A DNA stretch of 64,000 bases, from contig NZ_FZNS01000004.1 in NCBI RefSeq assembly GCF_900188255.1, positions 186,001 to 250,000 of the forward strand. The letters are read 5' to 3'. Positions 16,586 through 25,524 of this stretch are shown in pieces. Position 1 is the stretch's first letter, and every line of letters starts with the position of its first letter. A model generated the notes under the pieces. That model worked only from the letters and a program-made list of their open reading frames with translations, searched no databases and was not told the DNA's origin. The stretch comes from Hymenobacter mucosus (GTDB lineage Bacteria; Bacteroidota; Bacteroidia; Cytophagales; Hymenobacteraceae). The translations under genes and the position numbers were made by a program.

Positions 16586-18868
16586 CTACTCTCCGCGCAG
16601 CTTCTTGAAGTACATCAGGGCCAAGCGCAACTTAAAGTAGTCGTACTGCTCGCGCAGGTGATCAAACAAGTCACGGAGCATCGGACTGCCTCCCAGCTGA
16701 GCCTGTGCCGTCTGAATTTCGGCCAACTCCTGCGGCTTCAAAAACTCCTCGATACGCAACTCCAGGCCCTTGGCGTAGCAGTTGGTAAGGTGGCTTTGTA
16801 CCGTGGAGACGGCCAAGTCGCGGCGCTGGGCAATAGCCTCTATGCTCAGTCCCATACGGTGCAACTGGTGGGTCGTCTCCATAGTACTGTTCACATCGTT
16901 GCCTGTTGTCGGTGCAGCCTTGGGCTCGCGCTTGCGGGTAGCGCGCGGCGGCGCCGCACTGAAATCATCCGGGCCGAGGCTACTTGGCATGTCGTCCTCG
17001 TCTAGTTCTGCCTGGGCGGCGGGGTTGCCACCGTGGGCCAGCACTTCGCGAATGAAGACCTCACCGTAGGTTTCGAATTTCTTCATTCCGACGCCTGAAA
17101 TAGCCAGCATGGCCGTACGATTGACGGGGCGCTCCTCGGCCATTTCCTGCAGGGTAGAGTCGGTGAAGATAACGTACGGGGGCACCCCCTGCTCGTCGGC
17201 AATGCGCTTGCGTAGGGTGCGCAAGGCGTCGAACAGCTGCGCCTCGCGGGTGGCCGGGGTAGCCTTGGCCGTTGGGGCCGCGGCCTTGCGGCCCCGAGGT
17301 GTCTTCTCTGCCTTTTCAGCCGGCTGAAATTTCTTCATGGAGATGGGACGCTGGCCTTGCAGCACCTCCCGGCCCAAGTCGGTAATTTTCAGAGAGTACC
17401 CTTCCTCGTAAGCAATGTAGACTAGCCCGTCGTTGAGCATCTGGTGGATGTAGCTGTACCAGTCGAGGTAAGGCAGGTCGCGGCCGGCACCGTAGGTTTT
17501 TATCTGGTCGAGCCCCTGGCTGAGAACAGCCTGGTTGCGCATGCCGCGCAGCACATCAATAAGCAGGCTGATGCTGAGCCGCTCCCGGCCGCGCACTACT
17601 GCCGAGAGGGCCTTCTGGGCCAGTTTGGTGCCATCGAAGGTGGTAGGCGGGTTGCGACAGATGTCGCAGTTGCCGCAGTCAGTGGCTAGCGTTTCTCCGA
17701 AGTAGTTGAGCAGAATTTTGCGGCGGCAGGAGGCAGCTTCTGCAAACTGCTGCATGCGCTCCAGCTTCGTGAGGTTGAGCTGAGTAAGGTTGGGGTTTTC
17801 TTTTGTGAGCATGTCTCGCAAGCTCATCACGTCGCCAAAGGAATAGAATAGCACAGCTGTAGCCGGGCTACCGTCGCGGCCAGCACGTCCTATCTCCTGG
17901 TAATATCCCTCAATATTTTTGGGTAGGTTGTAGTGAATTACCCACCGTACATTGCTTTTGTCGATGCCCATGCCGAAGGCAATGGTGGCCACAATTACCT
18001 GTAAGTCATCTTTCAGGAAGGCTTCCTGCACGGCGGCGCGCTGGTTGGGCGTCATGCCCGCATGGTAAAAGCCTGCTTTGATGCCTTTAGCTTGGATTTT
18101 CTGGGCTAGCGTTTCACACTGCTTGCGCGAGAGGCAATACACAATGCCCGCCTCGCCCTGGTGGCGCTCCAAAAACTCCAGAATACCCCCTACCCTATCT
18201 TGGCCCGGCCGCACAATAAGATTCAGGTTGGGCCGGTCGAAGCTGGACAGGAATACGCGCGGGTTATTCAGGCGCAGCTGCTGCTGAATATCGCGTTGGG
18301 TGAGGCGGTCGGCGGTAGCCGTGAGGGCAATAATGGGCGTGTTAGGAAACTGCTCGCGCAGCACCCGCAGCTGGGTATATTCAGGGCGGAAGTCGTGGCC
18401 CCAGGAACTGATGCAGTGCGCCTCGTCAATGGCGAACATGCTAATACGCATGCGCTTGAGGAAGGTCATAAACCCTTCTGACAGCAGCTTCTCCGGCGAC
18501 ACGTAGAGCAGCTTTAGGTAGCCATTGAGGCAGTCGGCAGCAATGTTGTTTTGCTCGCTCATGCCCACGCTGCTGTTGATATAGGCCGCCGAGATACCGT
18601 TGGCTTTCAGGGCTTCCACCTGATCTTTCATCAACGCAATCAGGGGCGATACAACTACGCACACTCCCTCCTGCACCACGGCCGGCACCTGAAAGCAGAT
18701 GCTCTTACCCCCACCCGTGGGCATGAGCACTACCGTGTCTTGGCCACCAAGAATGTTGCCGATGATGTCCTCCTGCATGGGCCGAAATGCGTCGTAGCCG
18801 TAGTACTTCTTCAGGACGCGACGGGCAGATTCAATTGTAGGAGCGAGGGGTTCGGCAGCAAATAACAT
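16586..18868 (-). CDS. recQ: ATP-dependent DNA helicase RecQ
   Basis: The 760-residue protein is a full RecQ. It has helicase motif I at residues 50-57 (MPTGGGKS), the DEAH box (IDEAHCISSWGHDFRPEY), motif VI (YYQEIGRAGRDGSPA), the zinc-binding cysteines of the RQC region (ASCRRKILLNYFGE and DCGNCDICRNPP), a winged helix, an HRDC domain at about 545-620, and a C-terminal helix-turn-helix extension (IEAIAQRRDLAVSTVQSHL) usual in Bacteroidota RecQ. It unwinds DNA 3' to 5' in recombinational repair and replication-fork restart. Translation starts at the ATG at 18868. It is a single gene with its own terminator. Confidence 0.97.
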   Translation of the reverse strand: MLFAAEPLAPTIESARRVLKKYYGYDAFRPMQEDIIGNILGGQDTVVLMPTGGGKSICFQVPAVVQEGVCVVVSPLIALMKDQVEALKANGISAAYINSSVGMSEQNNIAADCLNGYLKLLYVSPEKLLSEGFMTFLKRMRISMFAIDEAHCISSWGHDFRPEYTQLRVLREQFPNTPIIALTATADRLTQRDIQQQLRLNNPRVFLSSFDRPNLNLIVRPGQDRVGGILEFLERHQGEAGIVYCLSRKQCETLAQKIQAKGIKAGFYHAGMTPNQRAAVQEAFLKDDLQVIVATIAFGMGIDKSNVRWVIHYNLPKNIEGYYQEIGRAGRDGSPATAVLFYSFGDVMSLRDMLTKENPNLTQLNLTKLERMQQFAEAASCRRKILLNYFGETLATDCGNCDICRNPPTTFDGTKLAQKALSAVVRGRERLSISLLIDVLRGMRNQAVLSQGLDQIKTYGAGRDLPYLDWYSYIHQMLNDGLVYIAYEEGYSLKITDLGREVLQGQRPISMKKFQPAEKAEKTPRGRKAAAPTAKATPATREAQLFDALRTLRKRIADEQGVPPYVIFTDSTLQEMAEERPVNRTAMLAISGVGMKKFETYGEVFIREVLAHGGNPAAQAELDEDDMPSSLGPDDFSAAPPRATRKREPKAAPTTGNDVNSTMETTHQLHRMGLSIEAIAQRRDLAVSTVQSHLTNCYAKGLELRIEEFLKPQELAEIQTAQAQLGGSPMLRDLFDHLREQYDYFKLRLALMYFKKLRGE

Positions 18869-19026
18869 GGGGTAAAGATACGGCTAAACGCAGCGGGGTG
18901 AGAGAGTATGTATAACTAGCAGGAGGTGGAAATCGTGCACTATAGAAACAGAATCCTGAACAGTCGCGGAACGCATCCGGCCGTTTAAGTAAGCAGAACA
19001 CTATCTCACTTCTTATAAACCAGACT

Positions 19027-19371
19027 ATGGCTTTTTCACCTGCTTCCTACTCTCAAAACCAACCTGTCCTCGACGCGCTCAGCCGCTGCATTGCGGCCTG
19101 CGAAATGTGCGCCGATGCGTGCTTACACGAGGATCATGTCAAGATGATGGTGCCCTGCATCCGCCTCGACCGGGACTGCGCCGATATCTGTCGGCTCACG
19201 GCCGCTTTCATTGCTCGCGGCTCCGACCACGCTAAGCATGTACTCCGGGAGTGCATCGAAATCTGTCAGAAATGCGCCGATGAGTGCGGCCAACACCAAC
19301 ACGACCACTGCCAGCAGTGCGCCGCGGCGTGCCGCGCGTGCGTGGAGGCATGCCAGCAATATGCCGGGTAG
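19027..19371 (+). CDS. Four-helix-bundle copper-binding (Csp-like, DUF326) cysteine-rich protein
   Basis: This 114-residue protein holds 16 cysteines, mostly in CxxxC or CxxC spacing along predicted helices (CIAACEMCADAC, CIEICQKCADEC, CQQCAAACRACVEAC). This is the pattern of the copper storage proteins Csp and the DUF326 family, in which cysteines line a four-helix bundle and hold many Cu(I) ions. No signal peptide is visible, so it resembles the cytosolic Csp3 type. Histidines cluster near the C-terminus (QHQHDHC). No copper exporter or CueR-like regulator is adjacent, so the role in copper buffering rests on the family. It is convergent with the THUMP methyltransferase and ends in a strong hairpin. 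Confidence 0.92.
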   Translation: MAFSPASYSQNQPVLDALSRCIAACEMCADACLHEDHVKMMVPCIRLDRDCADICRLTAAFIARGSDHAKHVLRECIEICQKCADECGQHQHDHCQQCAAACRACVEACQQYAG

Positions 19372-19399
19372 TTCAACTGCTCTGGGTAGCTCTCACCCG

Positions 19400-19444
19400 A
19401 AAAGGCCCGGCCACCTTCGCGCTGCGAAGGTGGCCGGGCCTTTT
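19400..19444. terminator. 21-bp perfect hairpin between convergent genes
   Basis: Positions 19400-19420 and 19424-19444 pair perfectly over a GCT loop (core GGCCCGGCCACC). A-rich and T-rich stem ends suit termination on both strands, for the copper-protein gene on plus and the methyltransferase gene on minus. Confidence 0.85.
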
Positions 19445-19494
19445 GACTTTCCTATTGTAGAGAGTGTTCTGTTTTACAGTATGTTTCCTGCTGG

Positions 19495-20673
19495 CTACTT
19501 CACCTTGCGGGTGCCTTGGTAAAGCTCGTACTTGAGCAAGCGGCAGTCAATAGGGCCGTTATAGAGAGGAATGCGGCGGGAGGTTTTCAGGCCAATACGC
19601 TTGGCAGCTTCCAAGTTGCCCGTGAAAACATAGGCATCGTAGCCCTGAAACCCTGTTTTTAGCGTATCGCCGATGGTTTTGTAGAGGGCGTCCATCTCCG
19701 TTTCCTCCCCTATCCGCTCCCCGTAGGGCGGGTTCATGATAACGATGCCGGGTTCCTCCTTGGCAGGGGCCTTGGCTTCTTTCACATCGCGCACACCCAA
19801 ACGAATAAAGTCTTCTAAGTCAGCGGCGGCTACGTTTTTACGGGCCAGCTCAATGTACTCCCTTGACAAGTCGGAGCCGGCAATGTACGCCTGGGGCTCC
19901 TCCAAACGGGCTTGCCGGGCATCTAGCTGCACTGATTCCCACAAGGCAGCGTCGAAATCAGCCCAATTCTCGAAGCCGAACTTCCCCTGATGGTAGAGGC
20001 CCGGCGCCACGCGTTGCGCCAGCATGGCCGCTTCGGTGAGCAAGGTACCAGAGCCGCACATAGGGTCGATAAGCGTCTTCTTACCATCCCAGCCGGCCAG
20101 CAGCAGCAAGCCAGCGGCCAAGGCCTCGTTCAGAGGAGCTACGTTGGTTTGCTGGCGGTAGCCGCGCTTGTGCAACGATTCACCAGAGGCGTCGAGGCTT
20201 AGAGTTACCTCGTTTTCAATCATGTGCAGGTGCAGGCGAATATCAGGATTCTTCACATCCACGCTAGGACGACGGCCCAGGCGGTCACGAAACTGGTCCA
20301 CAATGGCATCCTTGGTGAGCTGAGCTACAAATAAGGAATGTTCGAAGGTGGACTTATTGACAACGGCCGTGATGGCAAACGTCTGGTCGGGGTCGATGAA
20401 GCGCTGCCAGTCGATGCGGCTTACTTCCCGGTACAGCGCTTTCTCATCGCGGGCGTAGAAGCCGGCAAACGGGCGCAGAATGCGCATGGCCGTGCGGCAC
20501 CACAGGCAGGCCTCGTAAAGTAGCTGGGTGTCACCCACGAACTCCACGGCCCGCTGACCTACTTTTTCAATCTTGGCGCCTAGTTGGCGTAGCTCTTCGG
20601 CCAGCACTTCTTCCAACCCAAACTGGGTGGTGGCAGTCATGTAAAATGGAGCGGAGCGACGATTGGCAGCCAT
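19495..20673 (-). CDS. THUMP-domain class I SAM-dependent RNA methyltransferase (RlmL-like)
   Basis: From the ATG at 20673 (MAANRRSAPFYMTATTQFGL) the protein has 392 residues. The first part (FGLEEVLAEELRQLGAK) is the N-terminal ferredoxin-like/THUMP region, followed by a Rossmann methyltransferase with LIDPMCGSGTLLTEAAM for SAM binding and the catalytic NPPYGERIG. This matches the RlmL N-terminal half, which makes m2G2445 in 23S rRNA. The E. coli enzyme is fused to RlmK; here, as in most Bacteroidota, only the RlmL half is present. An upstream in-frame start at 20787 would add 38 residues without family resemblance. Confidence 0.92.
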   Translation of the reverse strand: MAANRRSAPFYMTATTQFGLEEVLAEELRQLGAKIEKVGQRAVEFVGDTQLLYEACLWCRTAMRILRPFAGFYARDEKALYREVSRIDWQRFIDPDQTFAITAVVNKSTFEHSLFVAQLTKDAIVDQFRDRLGRRPSVDVKNPDIRLHLHMIENEVTLSLDASGESLHKRGYRQQTNVAPLNEALAAGLLLLAGWDGKKTLIDPMCGSGTLLTEAAMLAQRVAPGLYHQGKFGFENWADFDAALWESVQLDARQARLEEPQAYIAGSDLSREYIELARKNVAAADLEDFIRLGVRDVKEAKAPAKEEPGIVIMNPPYGERIGEETEMDALYKTIGDTLKTGFQGYDAYVFTGNLEAAKRIGLKTSRRIPLYNGPIDCRLLKYELYQGTRKVK

Positions 20674-20843
20674 GAGCGAGTAGGTAAAGGCAGTAAGAAG
20701 GCGCAAAGGTCGGGAAAGTAGCGGGGTAAATGGTGTGGCGACCCATATTTGCGTTTCACCGTTAGACATGCCGTTGCTACTATCCAACCCTTACCTTGTC
20801 CTTCTTGGGTAGTAACACCCTGCTTGCACTACTTGCCTACTCT

Positions 20844-21863
20844 ATGCGCCCCTCTTTTCTCTTCGACCCGAGCAAAAGCTCTTTGTTTTATCTGATTCTA
20901 TTTCTGGCGCTGGCGGTTATGGGCATCACCGCGTACGATGCCATGAATGGGCACTACTCTGTGGTGGGCAGTGTAGCGTCGTTTTTGGGCTTGTTTGTAG
21001 CGTTTCAGAGCTGGAAGGCGGCCGACGATGCCTCCCGCAAAACGGATGAAGCACTAAGCCAGATGCAGGCCTTGGCCCACGAGACCCGGCAGCTGGTAGT
21101 GAGCAGCAATACCGTGGAAGAACAGATTAAAAACGCGGTGGTAACCATTAGCGACGCCACGCGGGAGCTCTATAAGGGGTTTCAGCCCATTATGCGGGAA
21201 ATTGCGGAGTTTCTGGCCGAAGCCGAGGGGAGCGAGTACCTGGCAATTATGACCGACTCGGCGTCTATTGGCACGTTCTACGCCCGCCACCATCACCCAG
21301 CTCTCAACCAGCGAGAAACGCGCGCCCTCACCGACCGGATTCATGACTTGCTGTTGGAACGAGCCCGCGACGCCCGCGAGTTTTACCTGGCTACCCTGGC
21401 TGACGAAACGCCCGAAACCCGCCCGCCCGCCCGCGACCAGTATGGCCTACTCCACCACTATGTGCAAGGCGTGTGGCAGCAGTTTCACCCTGATGCTCCG
21501 GTAGCGGAAGAACACTGGCATGAGCACCGCGAGCAGCACCTTTCTACCCTACGCCAGATTCACGATACGTTTACGAGCCTCTCTGAGCACCCCGAGCAAC
21601 AGGCCGCCGGCTTGGCTCCGCACCAGCCTTTACCGGTGCTGCCATTTCAGTTATTTCTGCGCTTCAATGCCGAGGCCAAGGAGCCTTTTCGGGGATTAAT
21701 AGTTTTCCTGGGCCAGTATAATCTTGATCGGGTGGCCGAAACCCGGGCTATGCAGACGGCTGATCCTGAGCTGGTGCGCACCTTTATCAGTATGTTTGAG
21801 AGCCTCACCAGCCTCGACGACCACGCGGGTTACCAGCAGTTGCGGCGGCAGTTTCCCTTATAA
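20844..21863 (+). CDS. Unknown membrane protein with two N-terminal membrane segments
   Basis: I do not recognise this 339-residue protein. From the ATG at 20844 (MRPSFLFDPSKSSLFYLILF) it has two hydrophobic segments (about residues 13-30 and 37-54), then a charged helical stretch (SWKAADDASRKTDEALSQMQ to about residue 110) that could form a coiled coil. A large soluble C-terminal part rich in His, Glu and Arg follows, with no known motif that I can see. The layout, a short membrane hairpin with a long cytoplasmic domain, recalls small-molecule-sensing or scaffold proteins, but this is a guess. The gene is divergent from the methyltransferase and precedes the aquaporin by 94 bp on the same strand. 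An earlier start at 20796 is possible. Confidence 0.75.
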   Translation: MRPSFLFDPSKSSLFYLILFLALAVMGITAYDAMNGHYSVVGSVASFLGLFVAFQSWKAADDASRKTDEALSQMQALAHETRQLVVSSNTVEEQIKNAVVTISDATRELYKGFQPIMREIAEFLAEAEGSEYLAIMTDSASIGTFYARHHHPALNQRETRALTDRIHDLLLERARDAREFYLATLADETPETRPPARDQYGLLHHYVQGVWQQFHPDAPVAEEHWHEHREQHLSTLRQIHDTFTSLSEHPEQQAAGLAPHQPLPVLPFQLFLRFNAEAKEPFRGLIVFLGQYNLDRVAETRAMQTADPELVRTFISMFESLTSLDDHAGYQQLRRQFPL

Positions 21864-21957
21864 TGCGCATACTGCTACGGATCAGCTTGCCAATCCACCT
21901 TAAATTCGAATATCGTAGGCTTACTACTGAGCCAGCTTGCCATCAACTACCAACTAC

Positions 21958-22620
21958 ATGCAGAAATACGTTGCCGAAGTGTTGGGCACCTTTGCCATCA
22001 TCTTTTGCGGAACCGGCGCTATCGTTATCAATCAAGAAAGCCACGGCGCCATTACCCACGTGGGTATCGCCATCACGTTTGGGCTGGTGGTAACGTCCAT
22101 GATTTATGCGCTAGGCTCCATCTCGGGGGCGCATTTCAATCCGGCAGTTTCCATTGCCTTCACGGTAGCGCGCAAGTTTCCGGCGAAAGAACTTCTTCCC
22201 TACATTATAAGTCAACTTGCTGGTGCACTGCTGGCTAGTGCTACGTTGCGCTACCTATTTCCTTCCAATGAACTGCTTGGGGGGACGCTGCCAGCCGGCT
22301 CCGAAGAGCAGTCATTTGTGCTGGAATTTATTCTGACTTATTTCCTGATGCTGGTTATCCTGAACGTGGCCTACGGATCCAAGGAGCAGGGTCTGTTTGC
22401 TGGCCTGGCTATTGGGGGCGTAGTATTACTGGAAGCCATGTTTGCGGGTCCCATTTGTGGCGCTTCCATGAACCCGGTCCGGTCCTTTTCGCCGGCGCTA
22501 GTGTCAGGGCATCTGGAGCACGTGTGGCTGTACCTAGTGGCGCCAACGGTAGGCGCCGTAGCGGCCGTATTCACGTGGCAATTCCTGACTCGTTCGGTTG
22601 TGGCGCCCAAGGTAGCCTAG
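21958..22620 (+). CDS. MIP family aquaporin / NIP-like channel
   Basis: The 220-residue protein has six membrane segments and the two half-helix motifs of aquaporins. The first is canonical (GAHFNPAVS) but the second reads ASMNPVRS, that is NPV rather than NPA. The selectivity-filter arginine follows directly, and the residue three before the Asn is Ala. NPV and small filter residues are known from plant NIP channels, which pass glycerol-like solutes and metalloid acids, so this channel may not be a pure water channel. The start is the ATG at 21958 (MQKYVAEVLGTFAIIFCG); a TTG 21 bp upstream is less likely. No glycerol kinase or arsenic gene is adjacent. Confidence 0.92.
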   Translation: MQKYVAEVLGTFAIIFCGTGAIVINQESHGAITHVGIAITFGLVVTSMIYALGSISGAHFNPAVSIAFTVARKFPAKELLPYIISQLAGALLASATLRYLFPSNELLGGTLPAGSEEQSFVLEFILTYFLMLVILNVAYGSKEQGLFAGLAIGGVVLLEAMFAGPICGASMNPVRSFSPALVSGHLEHVWLYLVAPTVGAVAAVFTWQFLTRSVVAPKVA

Positions 22621-22710
22621 CTTACTAGCGGCATAGGGCTACTTCAGGGGGCATTGTTCTGGTGGGTCTTTCTATCTTTAAGGCTCTCTTGCTTCTCTCA
22701 ACCTGCCTGC

Positions 22711-24105
22711 ATGGCCGCACCCCTCCCTTCCGCTACTACCACCGCCCCTAGCACTGCCACGCGCAGCTACGCCCTGCCCATGGCGGCCATGACGAGCCTG
22801 TTCTTCCTGTTCGGGGCCGTCACCAATTTCAATGATGTGCTTATGCCCTACCTCAAGGACGTGTGCCAACTCACCGACTTGCAGTCGTCGTTGGTACAGT
22901 CGGCCTTTTTTGGGGCATACTTCCTGATGTCGTTGCCGGCGGGCCGTATTCTGGAGAAGCTGGGGTACCAGCGCGGCATTGTATTGGGGCTGCTGGTTAT
23001 GGCAGCAGGGGCATTGTTATTTATCCCGGCGGCTAACTCCCGCACCTTTGGCGTGTTCCTGCTTGGGCTGGGCGTGCTGGGGGCAGGCGTGACGCTGCTG
23101 CAAGTGGCGGCCAATCCCTACGTATCCATTCTGGGACCTGCCAGCCGGGCAGCCAGCCGGGTGAGCGTGGTGGGAGTAGCTAATAACTTCGGCGGCACCC
23201 TGTCGCCCTTACTGGGTGGTATTTTGCTATTTGGGGGCTCCGCAGCCCTGAAGGCTCGGCTGGCTACCCTACCGGCAGCCCAGCGCTTGGCCGAGGAGGC
23301 TACCCTCGTGAAGGGTCCTTACATTGGCCTAGCGGTGTTTTTGGTGGTGCTGGCCGGTACCTTCTTCCTGCTGAAGCTGCCCGAGCTGGAAACCTTCGCT
23401 GACGAAAGCGCCGAGCCTGTTCCGAGTGCTAGCGGGCGTACGTCGGCGCTACAATTTCCGCACCTGGCTATGGGAGTAGCCGCCATTTTCGTGTACGTGG
23501 GCGTGGAGGTAGGCCTGGGGTCTTTCCTGATTCGTTACGGCGAAGCTCAGGGTATAACTCAGCTAAGCGGCTTCACCCAAGCGCTGGTACGGGGCCTCAA
23601 CGTGGCCGTAAACTTTATTGCCGTGCTGGTAGGGCAAGCTCCGGCGCCCATTGATACCACTGCGGGCTTCACGAAGGCGGTAGGTGCCGTGCTGGTTTCT
23701 TCCTACTGGTTTGGCTCTCTGCTAGGCCGAGTGGTAGGCATCCCCCTGCTCACCCGCATCAACGACCGGAAGGCCCTTGTGGCCGTGTGCGCCGCGGGCG
23801 TGGTGCTGGTGCTGGCCTCCATTAGCACCCAGGGCGAATCGGCGCTGTGGCTTATTGTGCTGTGTGGCCTGATGAACTCCATTATGTGGCCCGTTATCTT
23901 CCCCTTGGCTATTAAAGGACTGGGTGTTTTCACGAAGCAAGGCTCTTCCTACCTCATCATGGCTATTGTAGGAGGCGCCGTCATTCCTCTGATTATGGGG
24001 TGGGTAGCAACCAACGGCGGCGGCCTGCGTGTGGCCTTCCTGCTGCCTGCCCTGTGCTACGCCTACCTGCTCTTCTACTCCCTACGCGGGTACCGGGTGC
24101 GCTAG
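22711..24105 (+). CDS. GluP/FucP-type MFS sugar:proton symporter
   Basis: From the ATG at 22711 (MAAPLPSATTTAPS) the protein has 464 residues and about 12 membrane segments. The conserved stretches LTSLFFLFGAVTNFNDVLMP-like (here MTSLFFLFGAVTNFNDVL), LQVAANPYVSILGP and SRVSVVGVANNFGGTLSPL match the L-fucose permease and glucose/galactose transporter group. It should bring a hexose across the inner membrane with protons. A -7-like TATCTTTA lies at 22673-22680, without a clear -33 element at normal spacing. The gene is independent of the PUL at the left edge; whether it takes up glucose, galactose, fucose or N-acetylglucosamine cannot be told from sequence. Confidence 0.92.
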   Translation: MAAPLPSATTTAPSTATRSYALPMAAMTSLFFLFGAVTNFNDVLMPYLKDVCQLTDLQSSLVQSAFFGAYFLMSLPAGRILEKLGYQRGIVLGLLVMAAGALLFIPAANSRTFGVFLLGLGVLGAGVTLLQVAANPYVSILGPASRAASRVSVVGVANNFGGTLSPLLGGILLFGGSAALKARLATLPAAQRLAEEATLVKGPYIGLAVFLVVLAGTFFLLKLPELETFADESAEPVPSASGRTSALQFPHLAMGVAAIFVYVGVEVGLGSFLIRYGEAQGITQLSGFTQALVRGLNVAVNFIAVLVGQAPAPIDTTAGFTKAVGAVLVSSYWFGSLLGRVVGIPLLTRINDRKALVAVCAAGVVLVLASISTQGESALWLIVLCGLMNSIMWPVIFPLAIKGLGVFTKQGSSYLIMAIVGGAVIPLIMGWVATNGGGLRVAFLLPALCYAYLLFYSLRGYRVR

Positions 24106-24240
24106 CCCAATACATCGTGCTGCTCACTACAGGCGGGCCGCTTTCTTCGGAAGGTGGCCCGTTTCTGCATCTAGTCGCGTGGGGAAGTTGCCGGGTAGGG
24201 TGCTGCCGACGCCAGGCTTCGGCGGAATTTTGCAAACGGC

Positions 24241-24248
24241 TACCTTTA
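24241..24248 (+). promoter_or_regulatory. Candidate -7 element of murB
   Basis: TACCTTTA fits the Bacteroidota -7 consensus TAnnTTTG at seven of eight positions and lies 27 bp before the murB ATG. At the expected -33 distance only TTC is seen. Confidence 0.4.
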
Positions 24249-24274
24249 CCAGCGCATCACCTTCCTCCTTCGCT

Positions 24275-25303
24275 ATGGCTTTGGCTCCTGTTCTCGAACA
24301 CAACGTTTCCCTACGGCCCTACAACACCTTTGGCCTAGATGTACAAGCTCGGCTCTTTGCCCGTTTCTCGTCGGTAGAGGATTTGCAAACTTTGCTGCAA
24401 CTACCCGAAGTGCAAGCGGCTGAAAAGCTGGTGCTAGGTGGTGGCTCTAACCTGCTGTTTACTCAGAATTTTGACGGGGTAGTGCTGAAGAATGAAATTT
24501 GTGGCCTCGATATTATTAGCCAGGATGACAACACAGCCCTAGTGCGGGCCGGCGCCGGCGAGTCGTGGCACGGCATGGTGCAATACACCCTCGACCAAGA
24601 GTTGAGCGGCATCGAAAACCTGTCCTTGATTCCAGGTACGGTGGGCGCGGCGCCTCTGCAAAACATTGGTGCTTACGGAGCCGAACTCAAGGATACCTTT
24701 GACCACTTAGAGGCCCTGGAAATCAGCACTGGGCAGCTGCGCACGTTTTCGGCAGCCGAGTGTGGCTTTGGCTACCGCGAGAGTGTATTCAAAGGCCCCC
24801 TGAAAAATCAGTATATCGTGACGGGGGTAGTATTGCGCTTGCATCGCCAGGCCCAGCCCAACGTGAGCTACGGAGCCATTAAAACCACGCTCGAAGACTT
24901 GGGCATTGGGGGTGAGCCCACGCCGCGCCAAGTAAGCGAGGCTGTGATGCACATTCGGCGCAGCAAGCTCCCCGACCCTGCTCAGATTGGCAACGCGGGT
25001 TCCTTTTTCAAAAACCCGGAGGTTTCGCAGGCCAAGTTTGATGAGCTGAAAGCCCAGTACCCCGAGGTGCCGGGCTACCCCGTGCCTGGGGGTGTGAAGG
25101 TGCCGGCTGGGTGGCTGATCGAGCAGTGTGGCTGGAAGGGTATGCGGCGCGGCGCCCACGGTGTACACGATAAGCAAGCGCTAGTACTCGTTAACCATGG
25201 GGGCGCACAGGGACAGGACATCCGCGAGCTGGCACACGACATTATTGCCTCGGTACGCGAGAAGTTTGGAGTGGAGCTGCACCCCGAAGTGAATATTTTC
25301 TAA
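24275..25303 (+). CDS. murB: UDP-N-acetylenolpyruvoylglucosamine reductase MurB
   Basis: From the ATG at 24275 (MALAPVLEHNVSLRPYNTFG) the protein has 342 residues. It shows the FAD-binding motif LVLGGGSNLLF, the conserved IPGTVGAAPLQNIGAYGAE, the catalytic serine region GNAGSFFKNP and the C-terminal PAGWLIEQCGWKGMRRGAHG with its catalytic glutamate near the end (HPEVNIF). MurB reduces UDP-GlcNAc-enolpyruvate to UDP-MurNAc with NADPH, the second committed step of peptidoglycan synthesis. Length and motifs match the long, E. coli-type I MurB. It is not within a dcw cluster here. A longer frame upstream overlaps non-coding sequence and was not used. Confidence 0.97.
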   Translation: MALAPVLEHNVSLRPYNTFGLDVQARLFARFSSVEDLQTLLQLPEVQAAEKLVLGGGSNLLFTQNFDGVVLKNEICGLDIISQDDNTALVRAGAGESWHGMVQYTLDQELSGIENLSLIPGTVGAAPLQNIGAYGAELKDTFDHLEALEISTGQLRTFSAAECGFGYRESVFKGPLKNQYIVTGVVLRLHRQAQPNVSYGAIKTTLEDLGIGGEPTPRQVSEAVMHIRRSKLPDPAQIGNAGSFFKNPEVSQAKFDELKAQYPEVPGYPVPGGVKVPAGWLIEQCGWKGMRRGAHGVHDKQALVLVNHGGAQGQDIRELAHDIIASVREKFGVELHPEVNIF

Positions 25304-25320
25304 GCTCACTGTTGCCAAGT

Positions 25321-25373
25321 CTGCACGCAAACCGGCCTGTTTACTGTGAAGTAGGCGGGCCGGTTTTGTGCAG
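25321..25373 (+). terminator. Hairpin after murB
   Basis: CTGCAC plus AAACCGGCC on the left (25321-25337) pair with GGCCGGTTTT plus GTGCAG on the right, with a small bulge and a loop of about 20 nt. It lies 17 bp after the murB stop. Confidence 0.6.
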
Positions 25374-25524
25374 TACTCCCTCGGCCTACTTGCTCGTGCA
25401 TCAGCTCTGAGCTTAGCCTATCCAGACATTGCTCTCGAGTTCAGGTGTAGTGACCTCTCCTCTGAAACCAAGATAGTTGCCGCCGTCTTTCACTGTTTCT
25501 TCTTTCTACCTTTCTTTTTATTGC

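Noticed and set aside
22651..22680. TTG followed by TATCTTTA before the GluP/FucP-type gene as a full promoter
   Set aside because: The -7 box is good but the TTG is only 16 bp away, outside the usual 18-20 bp; reported only as a possible -7 element in the gene entry.
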